From positions 1 to 64,000 of IMG/VR virus record IMGVR_UViG_3300046804_001132: DNA of 64,000 nucleotides. The stretch is one strand, 5' to 3'. The notes below the pieces were generated by a model, which was given only the letters and a program-made list of their open reading frames with translations, was not told the origin of the DNA and did no database searches. The stretch comes from a virus. This document shows positions 16,312-26,300 of this stretch, piece by piece. The translations under genes and the position numbers were made by a program. Position 1 is the stretch's first letter, and each line of letters begins with the position of its first letter.

Positions 16312-19300
16312 GTGGCTGATGTAAATGCAAATATAAATATTAATGTTGACCCTAGTGATGCACTAGCGTCATTAAAGAGTTTGCAAGACAGAATTACTCA
16401 GTTCAATAACTCTGTTATTAAAAGTAATACTGCTGCGGTAGCCGCTCAAAAAAGTCTATTAAATACTCTTAATGCTCAAATTGGTGTAGCAGGACAATTC
16501 TCTACGTCAATAGTAAATGTTGAGTCAAGCGTAAACAGGCTTGGAACGGCCATTGATAAAAATAAACTATCTCTTGGAGAATATTTTAGGTATGGTATTG
16601 CTTCAACAAAAAGTTTTGGCAAGGTATTTTCACAAGAACATAATGCTATTATGGATCTTGCTCAAGATAGAGTAAAAAGACTTCAAACTCAATATATAGC
16701 CCTTGAAAAAGCGCAAAATGGAGCAACAAAGGCAATGGCCGTAAGGCCAATGACCCTGTTTAATGCTGATACAGCAATAGCAATTCAAAGACAGCAACTC
16801 TTTAATAAACTACTTCATGACGGAAGCACAAGCCTAATTAATTTTGGTAAGAATACGCAATGGGCTGGTCGTCAGTTGATGGTTGGATTTAGCGTTCCGT
16901 TAGCAGCATTTGGAGCAGCAGCAAGTAAAGTTTTCATGGATCTTGATAAGCAGTCAAGAGATTTTAAGCGTGTTTACGGAGATGCCTTTACTACTCCAGA
17001 AGAGATAGATCAAAATCTTAAGGCTATTCAGGATCTAGGAAAAGAATACACTAAATATGGTATTGCTCTTTCTGACACAATGAATATTGGAGCAACTGCT
17101 GCTGCCGCTGGTATGAGAAACGATAAACTTACTGCTAATACAGAGCAGGCATTGAGGTTGGCAACTGTAGGTCAAATTGACTATCAACAGGCTTTGACAA
17201 CGACTATTACTTTGCAAAATGCTTTTAAGATTAGCAACGAACAACTTGCGCCAACTGTTGATTTTATTGGTGCAGTGGCAAACCAAACTGTTCTTAGTGT
17301 AGACGATCTTACCGCCGCCATTCCTCGTGTTGCTCCAGTCATTCAAGGTTTGGGCGGTGACGTAAAGGATCTGGCCGTCATGTTGGTTGCTATGAAAGAG
17401 GGTGGAGTATCAGCAGAACAGGGAGCCAACGCATTAAAGTCTGGTTTGGCTTCACTAATTAATCCAACAAAAGCAGGTGCAAAAGCCGCTGAACAATATG
17501 GAATAAATATTAAAAAGATTGTTCAGGTAAATAGGGGCGACCTTATGGGTACAGTAGAGGCTTTTGGCGCTGCACTTGGAAAACTAGATCAATTTAGCCG
17601 TCAGCAAGTCCTTGAAAAAGTTTTTGGAAAATATCAATTTGCTCGTATTGGCGCATTGTTTGATAACATCAACAATAAGACTGGTCAAGTAAAGCAATCA
17701 ATGGATCTTCTTGGCATGAGTGTTCAAGATCTTGCAGCAATGTCTGACAAATCTTTGAACCAAATTGCGGAATCCACAACTGCAAAGTTTCAATCAGCAG
17801 TAGAAAAGTTAAAGATTGCTATTGCTCCCATTGGAGAAACATTTCTTAAGGTTGCCACTCCAGTAATTGAGTTTGCAACAAAATTACTTGATAAGTTTAA
17901 TGAACTTAGTCCTGGAGTAAAGCAATTTATAACTATTTTAACAATTGGCCTTGGAGCAGTTGTTCCTGCAACCATCATGCTTGTAGGTCTTTTTGCCAAC
18001 TTTGCTGGTAACATGATTAAAGGTTTGTCTTTAGTAAATACACTTTTTAATAAAATAAAAAGTGGTGGCTCTGTATTCAAGTATATGACTGGAGAAGAAC
18101 TTGACGCAGCCGCAGCAGCATCTTCATTAGAAGGAAAAACAAATAGACTAACATCTGCTCTTAATGTTCAAAAAGAAGCAGTAATATCTTTAACTCGTGC
18201 ATACGCTTCATATGTTCGTGGAGCAAATGCGGCAGCAGGAGGTTTGCCTCAAGGATTTAGGACACCTAGAAGAATGGCGACTGGTGGAATTGTTCCTGGA
18301 TCTGGAAATCAAGATTCTGTTCCAGCACTTCTTACTCCTGGAGAATCTGTAATAACAAAAAGTGCAACACAAAAATTTGGACCAATTCTTGAAGCAATGA
18401 ATCAAGGTAAAATTGGAAGATTTGCCAAAGGCGACATTAATATTGGCGGTGGTGAAATATTAAATATTGCTACTGGAGGCGTAAAGCAGGATGCAGCAAT
18501 ACAAAACATGGTTGATCGTGCTTTACAAGCAGGCCAAGGGGTGGCAGACTCACTTATTCAAATTCTTAGAGATATGCAATCTGCTCAACAAGTTGCAAGA
18601 CAAGAAGGAATAGAACTTAAGGCTAGCGCAAAAGAAGTTAAAAGAGCAATGCTTGATGCTGGAATGTCCCTAAAGGGAGTTTCAGAAGCCAGATATAATG
18701 CAAGTTCTGCTGGTATAAAAGGGGGAATACAGCAGGGTATTGCACAAAATCCATTAATGAATCCTCAACAAGCACAACAAGAATTTGCTCGCGCTACCGC
18801 AGCGGCACAAGAAGCAAGAAGCGAAATAGCAAGATATTATGCTCAATTATTAGAAAACGATTCATTAGAACAAAGTCAAAGAATGGCATTGGAAAGTGAA
18901 AGAGATGCTGCATTAAGAAGTGCTACTCAAATTACTAGGGCGCATACAGCACAACTTTCCAATTTTGAAAAAACTTTTGCAGAAGCATGGGACCCAAGAC
19001 TTTGGATGCCTCAAACTGAATCAGAAAATCAACTTTCAAACATTCTTGCTGGATCTGAAACAAATAGACAATTATATGAAAATCATTTAAGAAGTATTGT
19101 TCAGGATTCAGATCAAGCAGATTCCATAATGCGTAAGATTAATGGAAACTTGGCATTGACTGAAGAAGAATTGCAGATTCAATCCAGAGTTCTACAAGAT
19201 ATGTTGGCTACTACATCAACAATGTCCCGCGTTACTGGAGGATTTGCCCCAAGTGCAGTCGGGGCAGTAGGTGCTGCCAGAGCAAGAGCATCAATGCCAG

Positions 19301-22300
19301 GCGGCTTCTTTACTGTAGACACTGCTGAACTTAGAGCACAAGCAGAATTGACTGCACAAATGGCATTAGACGAAACGATATTGGCTTGGCGTGAAAAGTG
19401 GAGAATTAGTTCTCCATCAAGAGTGGCATCAGATCTTTCTGAAGAAATTCCTAGAGGAGTTGCCGCTGGAATTGTTGAAGGTACTCCACTAGCAGTACAA
19501 AAAGCAGAAGAATTGATGATGAAGATTCGTGCTGCAATTCAGGAAGGATCTAAAATACCAATCACCCTACCTCCTCTTGTTGGTGGTCCATCATCTCCAC
19601 TAGTTCCAGGAGTTGCTGGACCTGCATCTGGAGCAGGAGGAAGACCAAATAATCCAGGAAGATCAGCATCAATGATAAAGAATGCTGGAGGTGCAATTAC
19701 TGGTTTAGGCTTGGCTGCCACAACTGCAACATTTGCACTATCTGGAATGGAGGGAACCGTAGGAGATGTTGCTAATACATTAATACCATTTACAGGATTG
19801 CTTGACATTGGCGGAATTGCTATGCAAATGCTTGGATCAAGAGCAGCAAAGGCTGCAATTCCTGTTGCTGAAGTAGGAACAGAAGCAGTAATAGCATCAG
19901 AGGGACTTGGGTCACTTGTAGCAGGGGCTGAGGGAGCGACTGGAGCAGTTGGTGGACTTGCTGCTGTAGCGAATCCTGTTGGTATAACCATTGCAGCCAT
20001 TGCAGCGGCAGTTGCGGCATTGGTAGGAACATTTGTTCTTGCCTATAAAAACTTTCAACAGGTTCGTGATGGCGTAAGTAATATTGGAAAAGCATTTTCA
20101 GAACTGTTTAATCAAATTTCTGGCGGCTCAGATGTATTTAATACATTTAAGAGTATAGGACAAAAAATTGTTGCATTCATTAAAGGAGTATTCTCTGCTG
20201 CAATTAAAGCATTCGGCGTCTATTGGACTATAGCGACCAAAGCAATAGAGGTTTTTATTAAGATAATAGGTTTATTGGTTTTTGCTATTAAGGCAACAGC
20301 GGCTGCCATTGGTAAAAAATTTGCAGAAATAAAAGATTTTATACTAAATTCAACTGGTCCTATAGGATCTACATTGAAAGGTTTAGGAGATTCTCTTTAC
20401 AATTTCTTTACTGCTATTCCTGGTTTTATTAGTGATTTCTTTGGTAAAGCATTACAAACTCTTGAAGATTTTGTTAATAATACTATTGATATTATTAATA
20501 TGGCAATAAGGGCGGCTCAAAGATTAGGTTCAACTATACAAGAAATTGGTCATGTAGATATAACTGGAATAGTTGGAGGCGGTCCAACTCCAAGTGGTGC
20601 TCCAGCACCAACTCCCACTGGTGCAGGAGCAAATGCCTTAGCACAAGATGGGTCCATTACAATTCCACAAGAAAGTCGTAACGATCAACAACGTGGATCA
20701 AGATCTTGGCTACAACAATTAATTGCAGATACAAAAGCAAATATGAAACTTTTTCCTGGCTTAATGGATCAAATAAGAAATATAAAAGGGGTAAGCATTC
20801 CTCAAGCAATTATTGATCAAATAGGTATGGGCGAGGATGGTCTTAAAAATGCTACAGAACTATTGAAAATGAATAAAGAAAAATTAAAGAAACTAATTAC
20901 AGATTATACTGATTCAACAGTTGCCTCCACATTATCAAATGTTCAAGCACAAATTGCAGGGAAAAAGCAACAAAATAAGGCACAAGGTATTTTAGAAAGT
21001 GCTGGATTTACTAAGGAAAATGCTTCATCAATAGCATCAGATAGCGCAAATGCTTTTGCAATTGTCAGTGCAGCATCAGGAAAAACAAAAACATCTTTGC
21101 TTGAATTAATGAAGGCGTACAAGCAACTTGATGAATCAACAAGAGAACCAATGCAGGGATTAAAAGATTTGATGGAAGTTGAGCAACTTCAGCACAAGCA
21201 ACAAATGAAGTCAATAGACGATACTATAAAAAATTATCAAAAGCAAATAGAGATTATTAATGAAGAAATTGCTGCAATTCAAAGATTAAATGATGCAGAT
21301 AATGACAGGATAAAAACCCTTGAACGACAAAAAGAAATGATTCAGCGTCAAATAGATGCTAAGGAAAGAGAAAATGAACTTGATCAAAGAAGAATAGAGT
21401 CTTTGAAAAGAGAAGATGAATTAAGAAATCGTGTTTCAGATAAACTTTCTCATGATTTAGAAATTATGTCAAAGCAAGAAACAAAGATTAAAGATCAGTA
21501 TCAAAAGAGAATTGATGCTTTAACAAAGATTTCTCAAATAAATGAACATATTTCTAATCAACAGAAATCACAACTTGATGTTGCAAAAGCATTTTCTGAA
21601 GGAGATATTTATGCCGCCGCACAAGCAGCAAATCAAATGTCTCAGGCTAATGCTCAGTTTGCACAACAGCAACAGCAAGAAGCACTTCAACAAGGAATGA
21701 ATAATGCTGTTGCTGGACTAAGAACTGGTGGTGGGCTAACAAGAGAGCAGGCAGAACAACAGATAGCAGCGATTAAAGAACAGTCCTACCAAACAAGTTT
21801 GCAGATTCGTGATATTGAAGATGTGATTTATCAAAGAAATCTTGATATGATTCCACTTAAAGATCAACAACTATCAATTGATTCACAAATACAAACAATA
21901 AAAGACATAATATATATTCGTGAATCACAAATAAGCGATATTCAAAAAACCAGACTTGATCCATTGCAGCAACAATTAGCAGCAGAACAAAAAATTAAGC
22001 AAGAAAAAGAAGATGCCTTTGCAGCACTTATTGATTCTCAGCAGGCATTGATAGATCAGTATGATTTGACTAATGCCCAAAATGATGCTGTTGCAGCACT
22101 TGCTAATAATTGGAACAATGTTGCTCAACAAATTGTTAATGCTAATAAAGCAATGAAACAATCTCTTTTGGCTATTGGTCCCGCTCCAGATCCAGCAAAA
22201 TATAGTAAAGCGGATAAAGAAAAATTTGCAAAAGCAGTTGAAAAGTATAATGCAAGACGTGCCGAAATACTTTCTACAAGAGATAATGCAGTAAATGCAG

Positions 22301-22710
22301 CATATTCATCTGGTGTTTCTGCTACTAAGAAAATGTATATGGGTGGAATGGTTCCAAAGAAATATGCCAATGGAGGACATATTAATATGGACTCAATGCT
22401 TGCTATGCTTACCCCTGGAGAATTTGTTATGCGTAAGGCTGCTGTTAAAAAGTATGGATCTAATATGCTTTCCAGCATGAATATGGGTGCCATTAATATG
22501 CCAAGATACAATAACGGTGGAAGCGAAATGTCTCTTCCTGTTCAATCAGGATCAAATATTTCAAATATCTCTGCTCCAGTGTATAATACATATAGCATCA
22601 ATGTTCCAGTAACTCAGCCGAATGCCTCCGCAGATGAAATTGCAAACAGGGTAATTATGAAGATCAAGCACATTGATGGATCAGCAGTAAGGAGTAATCG
22701 TGGCTACTAG
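16312..22710 (+). CDS. Tape measure protein
   Basis: 2132 residues, the longest gene. The N-terminal part (about 200-560) matches TP901-type tail tape measure proteins (ALSDTMNIGATAAAAGMR, VDDLTAAIPRVAPVIQGLGG, EGGVSAEQGANALKSGLASL). Hydrophobic stretches around nt 17930-18010 and 19680-20040 could insert in the membrane during DNA entry. A long Gln/Glu/Lys coiled coil spans nt 21170-21990. Two copies of a GG-x-D-S-(V/M)-x-A-(L/M)-LTPGE(S/F)V motif (nt 18280-18350 and 22370-22430) are a known tape-measure hallmark. Start is GTG with AGAGGTG upstream. Length predicts a tail of about 320 nm. Confidence 0.95.
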   Translation: MADVNANININVDPSDALASLKSLQDRITQFNNSVIKSNTAAVAAQKSLLNTLNAQIGVAGQFSTSIVNVESSVNRLGTAIDKNKLSLGEYFRYGIASTKSFGKVFSQEHNAIMDLAQDRVKRLQTQYIALEKAQNGATKAMAVRPMTLFNADTAIAIQRQQLFNKLLHDGSTSLINFGKNTQWAGRQLMVGFSVPLAAFGAAASKVFMDLDKQSRDFKRVYGDAFTTPEEIDQNLKAIQDLGKEYTKYGIALSDTMNIGATAAAAGMRNDKLTANTEQALRLATVGQIDYQQALTTTITLQNAFKISNEQLAPTVDFIGAVANQTVLSVDDLTAAIPRVAPVIQGLGGDVKDLAVMLVAMKEGGVSAEQGANALKSGLASLINPTKAGAKAAEQYGINIKKIVQVNRGDLMGTVEAFGAALGKLDQFSRQQVLEKVFGKYQFARIGALFDNINNKTGQVKQSMDLLGMSVQDLAAMSDKSLNQIAESTTAKFQSAVEKLKIAIAPIGETFLKVATPVIEFATKLLDKFNELSPGVKQFITILTIGLGAVVPATIMLVGLFANFAGNMIKGLSLVNTLFNKIKSGGSVFKYMTGEELDAAAAASSLEGKTNRLTSALNVQKEAVISLTRAYASYVRGANAAAGGLPQGFRTPRRMATGGIVPGSGNQDSVPALLTPGESVITKSATQKFGPILEAMNQGKIGRFAKGDINIGGGEILNIATGGVKQDAAIQNMVDRALQAGQGVADSLIQILRDMQSAQQVARQEGIELKASAKEVKRAMLDAGMSLKGVSEARYNASSAGIKGGIQQGIAQNPLMNPQQAQQEFARATAAAQEARSEIARYYAQLLENDSLEQSQRMALESERDAALRSATQITRAHTAQLSNFEKTFAEAWDPRLWMPQTESENQLSNILAGSETNRQLYENHLRSIVQDSDQADSIMRKINGNLALTEEELQIQSRVLQDMLATTSTMSRVTGGFAPSAVGAVGAARARASMPGGFFTVDTAELRAQAELTAQMALDETILAWREKWRISSPSRVASDLSEEIPRGVAAGIVEGTPLAVQKAEELMMKIRAAIQEGSKIPITLPPLVGGPSSPLVPGVAGPASGAGGRPNNPGRSASMIKNAGGAITGLGLAATTATFALSGMEGTVGDVANTLIPFTGLLDIGGIAMQMLGSRAAKAAIPVAEVGTEAVIASEGLGSLVAGAEGATGAVGGLAAVANPVGITIAAIAAAVAALVGTFVLAYKNFQQVRDGVSNIGKAFSELFNQISGGSDVFNTFKSIGQKIVAFIKGVFSAAIKAFGVYWTIATKAIEVFIKIIGLLVFAIKATAAAIGKKFAEIKDFILNSTGPIGSTLKGLGDSLYNFFTAIPGFISDFFGKALQTLEDFVNNTIDIINMAIRAAQRLGSTIQEIGHVDITGIVGGGPTPSGAPAPTPTGAGANALAQDGSITIPQESRNDQQRGSRSWLQQLIADTKANMKLFPGLMDQIRNIKGVSIPQAIIDQIGMGEDGLKNATELLKMNKEKLKKLITDYTDSTVASTLSNVQAQIAGKKQQNKAQGILESAGFTKENASSIASDSANAFAIVSAASGKTKTSLLELMKAYKQLDESTREPMQGLKDLMEVEQLQHKQQMKSIDDTIKNYQKQIEIINEEIAAIQRLNDADNDRIKTLERQKEMIQRQIDAKERENELDQRRIESLKREDELRNRVSDKLSHDLEIMSKQETKIKDQYQKRIDALTKISQINEHISNQQKSQLDVAKAFSEGDIYAAAQAANQMSQANAQFAQQQQQEALQQGMNNAVAGLRTGGGLTREQAEQQIAAIKEQSYQTSLQIRDIEDVIYQRNLDMIPLKDQQLSIDSQIQTIKDIIYIRESQISDIQKTRLDPLQQQLAAEQKIKQEKEDAFAALIDSQQALIDQYDLTNAQNDAVAALANNWNNVAQQIVNANKAMKQSLLAIGPAPDPAKYSKADKEKFAKAVEKYNARRAEILSTRDNAVNAAYSSGVSATKKMYMGGMVPKKYANGGHINMDSMLAMLTPGEFVMRKAAVKKYGSNMLSSMNMGAINMPRYNNGGSEMSLPVQSGSNISNISAPVYNTYSINVPVTQPNASADEIANRVIMKIKHIDGSAVRSNRGY

Positions 22711-23311
22711 TACATATATTTCTGGCAGAAAAGTTTATGCAAGGCCACAAGCATTGCTTTTTTCAGACAATGCTGGTACGCTAACTGATGGAGTATATTA
22801 TCCAAGTGGCACAGAAAAAGAAGACTTCATTGTTTTGTCTGATCACAATAGAGGAGAAATTTCAATATCTCAGCAAAGAATTGAGACACGACAAAGAATG
22901 ATTAATGGAACAATGCGTTCTTATCATACCGCTGACAAAACAAATATATCTATTGCATGGAGCAACTTACCATCAAGATCATTTAATAGAGATATCTCAT
23001 TCGGTCCTGATGGAAAACCAGTAATGCCAAATCCAACAGATTATGAAAATACTGTCGATGGCGGTGCGGGTGGAGTAGAACTTTTGGAATGGTATCAAAA
23101 TCATTCTGGACCATTCTGGGTATATTTAGCCTATGACAAATATATTAACTTTACAACTGATGGAGTTATAGATGATGATTCATTCGATCATTTAGCAATT
23201 TACAATGATATTAAGCAGATGTATTTTGCATCATTTGACTATACGATTACTAAGCGTGGGGGAACTAATTTTGACTTTTGGAATATTTCCTTGACATTGG
23301 AAGAAGTGTAA
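22700..23311 (+). CDS. Putative distal tail protein
   Basis: 203 residues from a GTG inside the end of the tape measure gene, with AAGGAG upstream. Beta-rich, with ISGRKVYARPQALLFSDN and IAWSNLPSRSFNRDI. Its place right after the tape measure and before the very large tail-hub gene is that of a distal tail protein, which forms the ring joining tube and tip. The family assignment is by position. Confidence 0.6.
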   Translation: MATSTYISGRKVYARPQALLFSDNAGTLTDGVYYPSGTEKEDFIVLSDHNRGEISISQQRIETRQRMINGTMRSYHTADKTNISIAWSNLPSRSFNRDISFGPDGKPVMPNPTDYENTVDGGAGGVELLEWYQNHSGPFWVYLAYDKYINFTTDGVIDDDSFDHLAIYNDIKQMYFASFDYTITKRGGTNFDFWNISLTLEEV

Positions 23312-26300
23312 TGTTCCAGTCTGATGAATTAAAAAATCATCTAGCAACATCTCATACCATAGAAAATGAGCACGCAGTCTATGTTGAGTGGAATTTAAAC
23401 CAGCCAGAAAATATTGAAAGGCTGGGAAACTACAGACTTAGAAATATTGATAGATCTGTTTACAGCACATATCTAAATGTTCCATCATCATATGATCCTG
23501 TCGATTCTGGAGGGTACTATACTGGTGCCACAGATTCAGATATTGTAGTAGATAATGGATATGCTGATGATAATACTCCAGATTTTTTGGTATCACCTAA
23601 AAAGAAAATGAACCTGCTTTACTCCCTTGAGGATTGCATTAAGCAATACAGGCCAAGATCTGGAATTAACAAGATGCTTTATCTTGGAACCGCTGGTGCG
23701 TCATATGGATACAATCAGTATATTGATGACTTGACTAGATACGTTGCTCGTCGCCCAAGATATTATGTCTCATCAAAATATGATCAATTTAAATACTGGA
23801 CTTCCTATAGAACAGAATCTTTTGATAATACAAATTATGAATATGGTATTTCAAAAAGCGCAGCAAACGGAACCTATTCAATAGACGATGCCGTACCATT
23901 CGTGGTATATAAAGAAAAGATTCCAACAAATAAAATTGTCATTAAGATGCAAACTAATGTAGGCGAACAAAATTTAGGTCCATTCCGATTTGGCAATGAG
24001 ATGGTAGATGATCCACTATATGGAGATGCAAATAAAACCGTTCCTAGGAAGTGGAGAATAGAAGCACTTTATGATTCTCAATGGGTAACAATAAGATCAT
24101 TTGAAGAAAATGAAACAAGAAAAGATGGAACAGCAATCATCAAGGCAGACGGCTATGTAGAAATTTCATATGGATTAAACATTCCAGATGAATATGCTGA
24201 CACCTTTACCTTTGCAGAAGTAATCACCTCAGCATCACTTCTACCAGATGCAGCACCAGTTGGATATGCGTATCTTGTTAGAGAAAATGTTGGCGAAATT
24301 GGGACCATGTATGTCTATACTGGATCAGAGTGGGCATCTTTTATACCAGATTATGACTGGGATATTTCAGAAGAAGATATAACTAGAAATAGTAAAATTC
24401 TCAAAACACCAGTAAACCCAGAATACTTTATATCAGAAGGTGAAACGGTATACAGAGAGTTTCAATTTATCAGAGGAATTAGATTAGTTGTAGAAACAAT
24501 GAATGTTCCTAATGCAACATTTGATCTTATTGAGGTTTCACCAAGGCTTGTATATGATATCTCAGACAAAGTTCTGTCATTCTCTATAACAAAAACACTA
24601 TCTGATTTAGGCAATAACTCAATACCCGTTGGAAATCTCATTGCTTCAGTTGGAGATATATCAATCTATGACAATGATTTTTCTCTAAACTCAAACAATG
24701 TTTTTGATGAAGAAACAATGACGGGAAGCATTTTAGCAAAGTATTCAGACATAACATCAAAGTTTAATTTCTATGACATTATTAAGAATATTGGGTCGTA
24801 TGACTACTACATTCCCATTAAGACCATGTATTCCCAAGGATTCCCACAGGTTAGTGATACCACTGGAACCATAAGCATGTCTCTTAGAGACTTCTATTTC
24901 TTCCTTGAATATGCAAAGGCTCCACAAATGTTGCTAACAGATGTTTCTCTTAGTTATGCAATAACTGTGCTTTTGGATAATATTGGATTCAGCAACTATA
25001 CTTTTAAAAGAGTAGAAGGAGAATCAGAACTTATTATTCCCTTTTTCTTTGTTGGTCCAGATCAAAACGTGGCAGAAGTTCTGCAACAATTGGCGGTATC
25101 AAGTCAAAGCGGAATGTTCTTTGACGAATACAATAATTTTGTAGTTATGTCAAAGAACTATATCCTCCCTACCTCTGATCAAAGAAGCACAGATTTAGTT
25201 CTATATGGAAATGATCAGGATGGCAATCTACCAAACATTATCAACTTGTCATCAAAGGATAAGAAGGTATACAATGGTGGAAATATCAATTACACAACTA
25301 GATATATTCAAAGATCTATTGGATCAACTGTTCAGGCACCATATGTAAATACAGATTATCAGACGTATATTTATAAGCCATCACTTCTTTGGGAGGTAGC
25401 GGCACAGGATAAAACAACAAGTCAAAATGAAATTGTATCTCAGCAGACTGGTTATTCTTTGGCTGCCGCACCTCTTAATAGCGATCTAACCTCTGATGTA
25501 CCTTATGTTATAAACAATACAATAAAGAACAATGTCATAGACCTTGGCGAAAATGTTTTGTGGATGACAAACTTTGCTGGCTATCTTTATGCAAACGGCG
25601 AAATTATTAGATACGATGCAGTTGAATATTCGGTACAAGGTGTAGGAAATGTTTGGATTAGCAACAACCATGAATACCAAGATTATTTTGGAAATCTGGA
25701 ATTTAATGGAAAGATGTATCCAACAGGAAACGTAAGAATATATGCAGAACCTCAGTATGAATATAACGGAGATATTCTGCAAATGGCTAATGGAGAAATA
25801 AAGTCTCATGGCCGTGGTCAGTTTGGAACACAGATAACATCTCATTCTGCTGGTTTAACCAATGACAATTATTGGACAAATGATGAGTACGTTAGAGGAT
25901 GTATTCAAAATACTAAAGACTATATGTTTAATGGAAAATCAAAAACTGTATACCCATCTAACATGACGGCAACAACTGCTGGTAAAACTAAATACATTGA
26001 TCCTACACTTTATTTTGATGCTGATGCTCAAGCAAAGAATACGACAAGAAACGGCATCATCAAGAACTTTATGACAAACAAGGATCTTACCGAAAAGAAT
26101 GCAAATTATCTAAAAACAACTGTTGCTGGATCTGTACAATCATCTGCATTAATTATGAATGGACCAACACTTGACCTTAGAGTAAGGCCAGCAGATTTTG
26201 TTTCCTATGTTTATAAAGAATTACCAGAACAATTTAAGCATTTTGGTACAAGGATGAGAGTTATTGGTAAGGTTGAATCTGGAACAAATAAGACTCAGAC

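Noticed and set aside
19539-20000. Long minus-strand ORF inside the tape measure gene
   Set aside because: Ala/Pro-rich antisense shadow of a Gly/Ala-rich coding stretch; no ribosome site or domain.
22125-22511. 128-codon minus-strand ORF
   Set aside because: Antisense to the conserved tape-measure C-terminus; no promoter or start signals, and no other minus-strand gene exists.
23278-23310. Earlier ATG for the tail hub gene
   Set aside because: It lies within the coding end of the upstream gene; the ATG at 23311 forms the common TAATG overlap.
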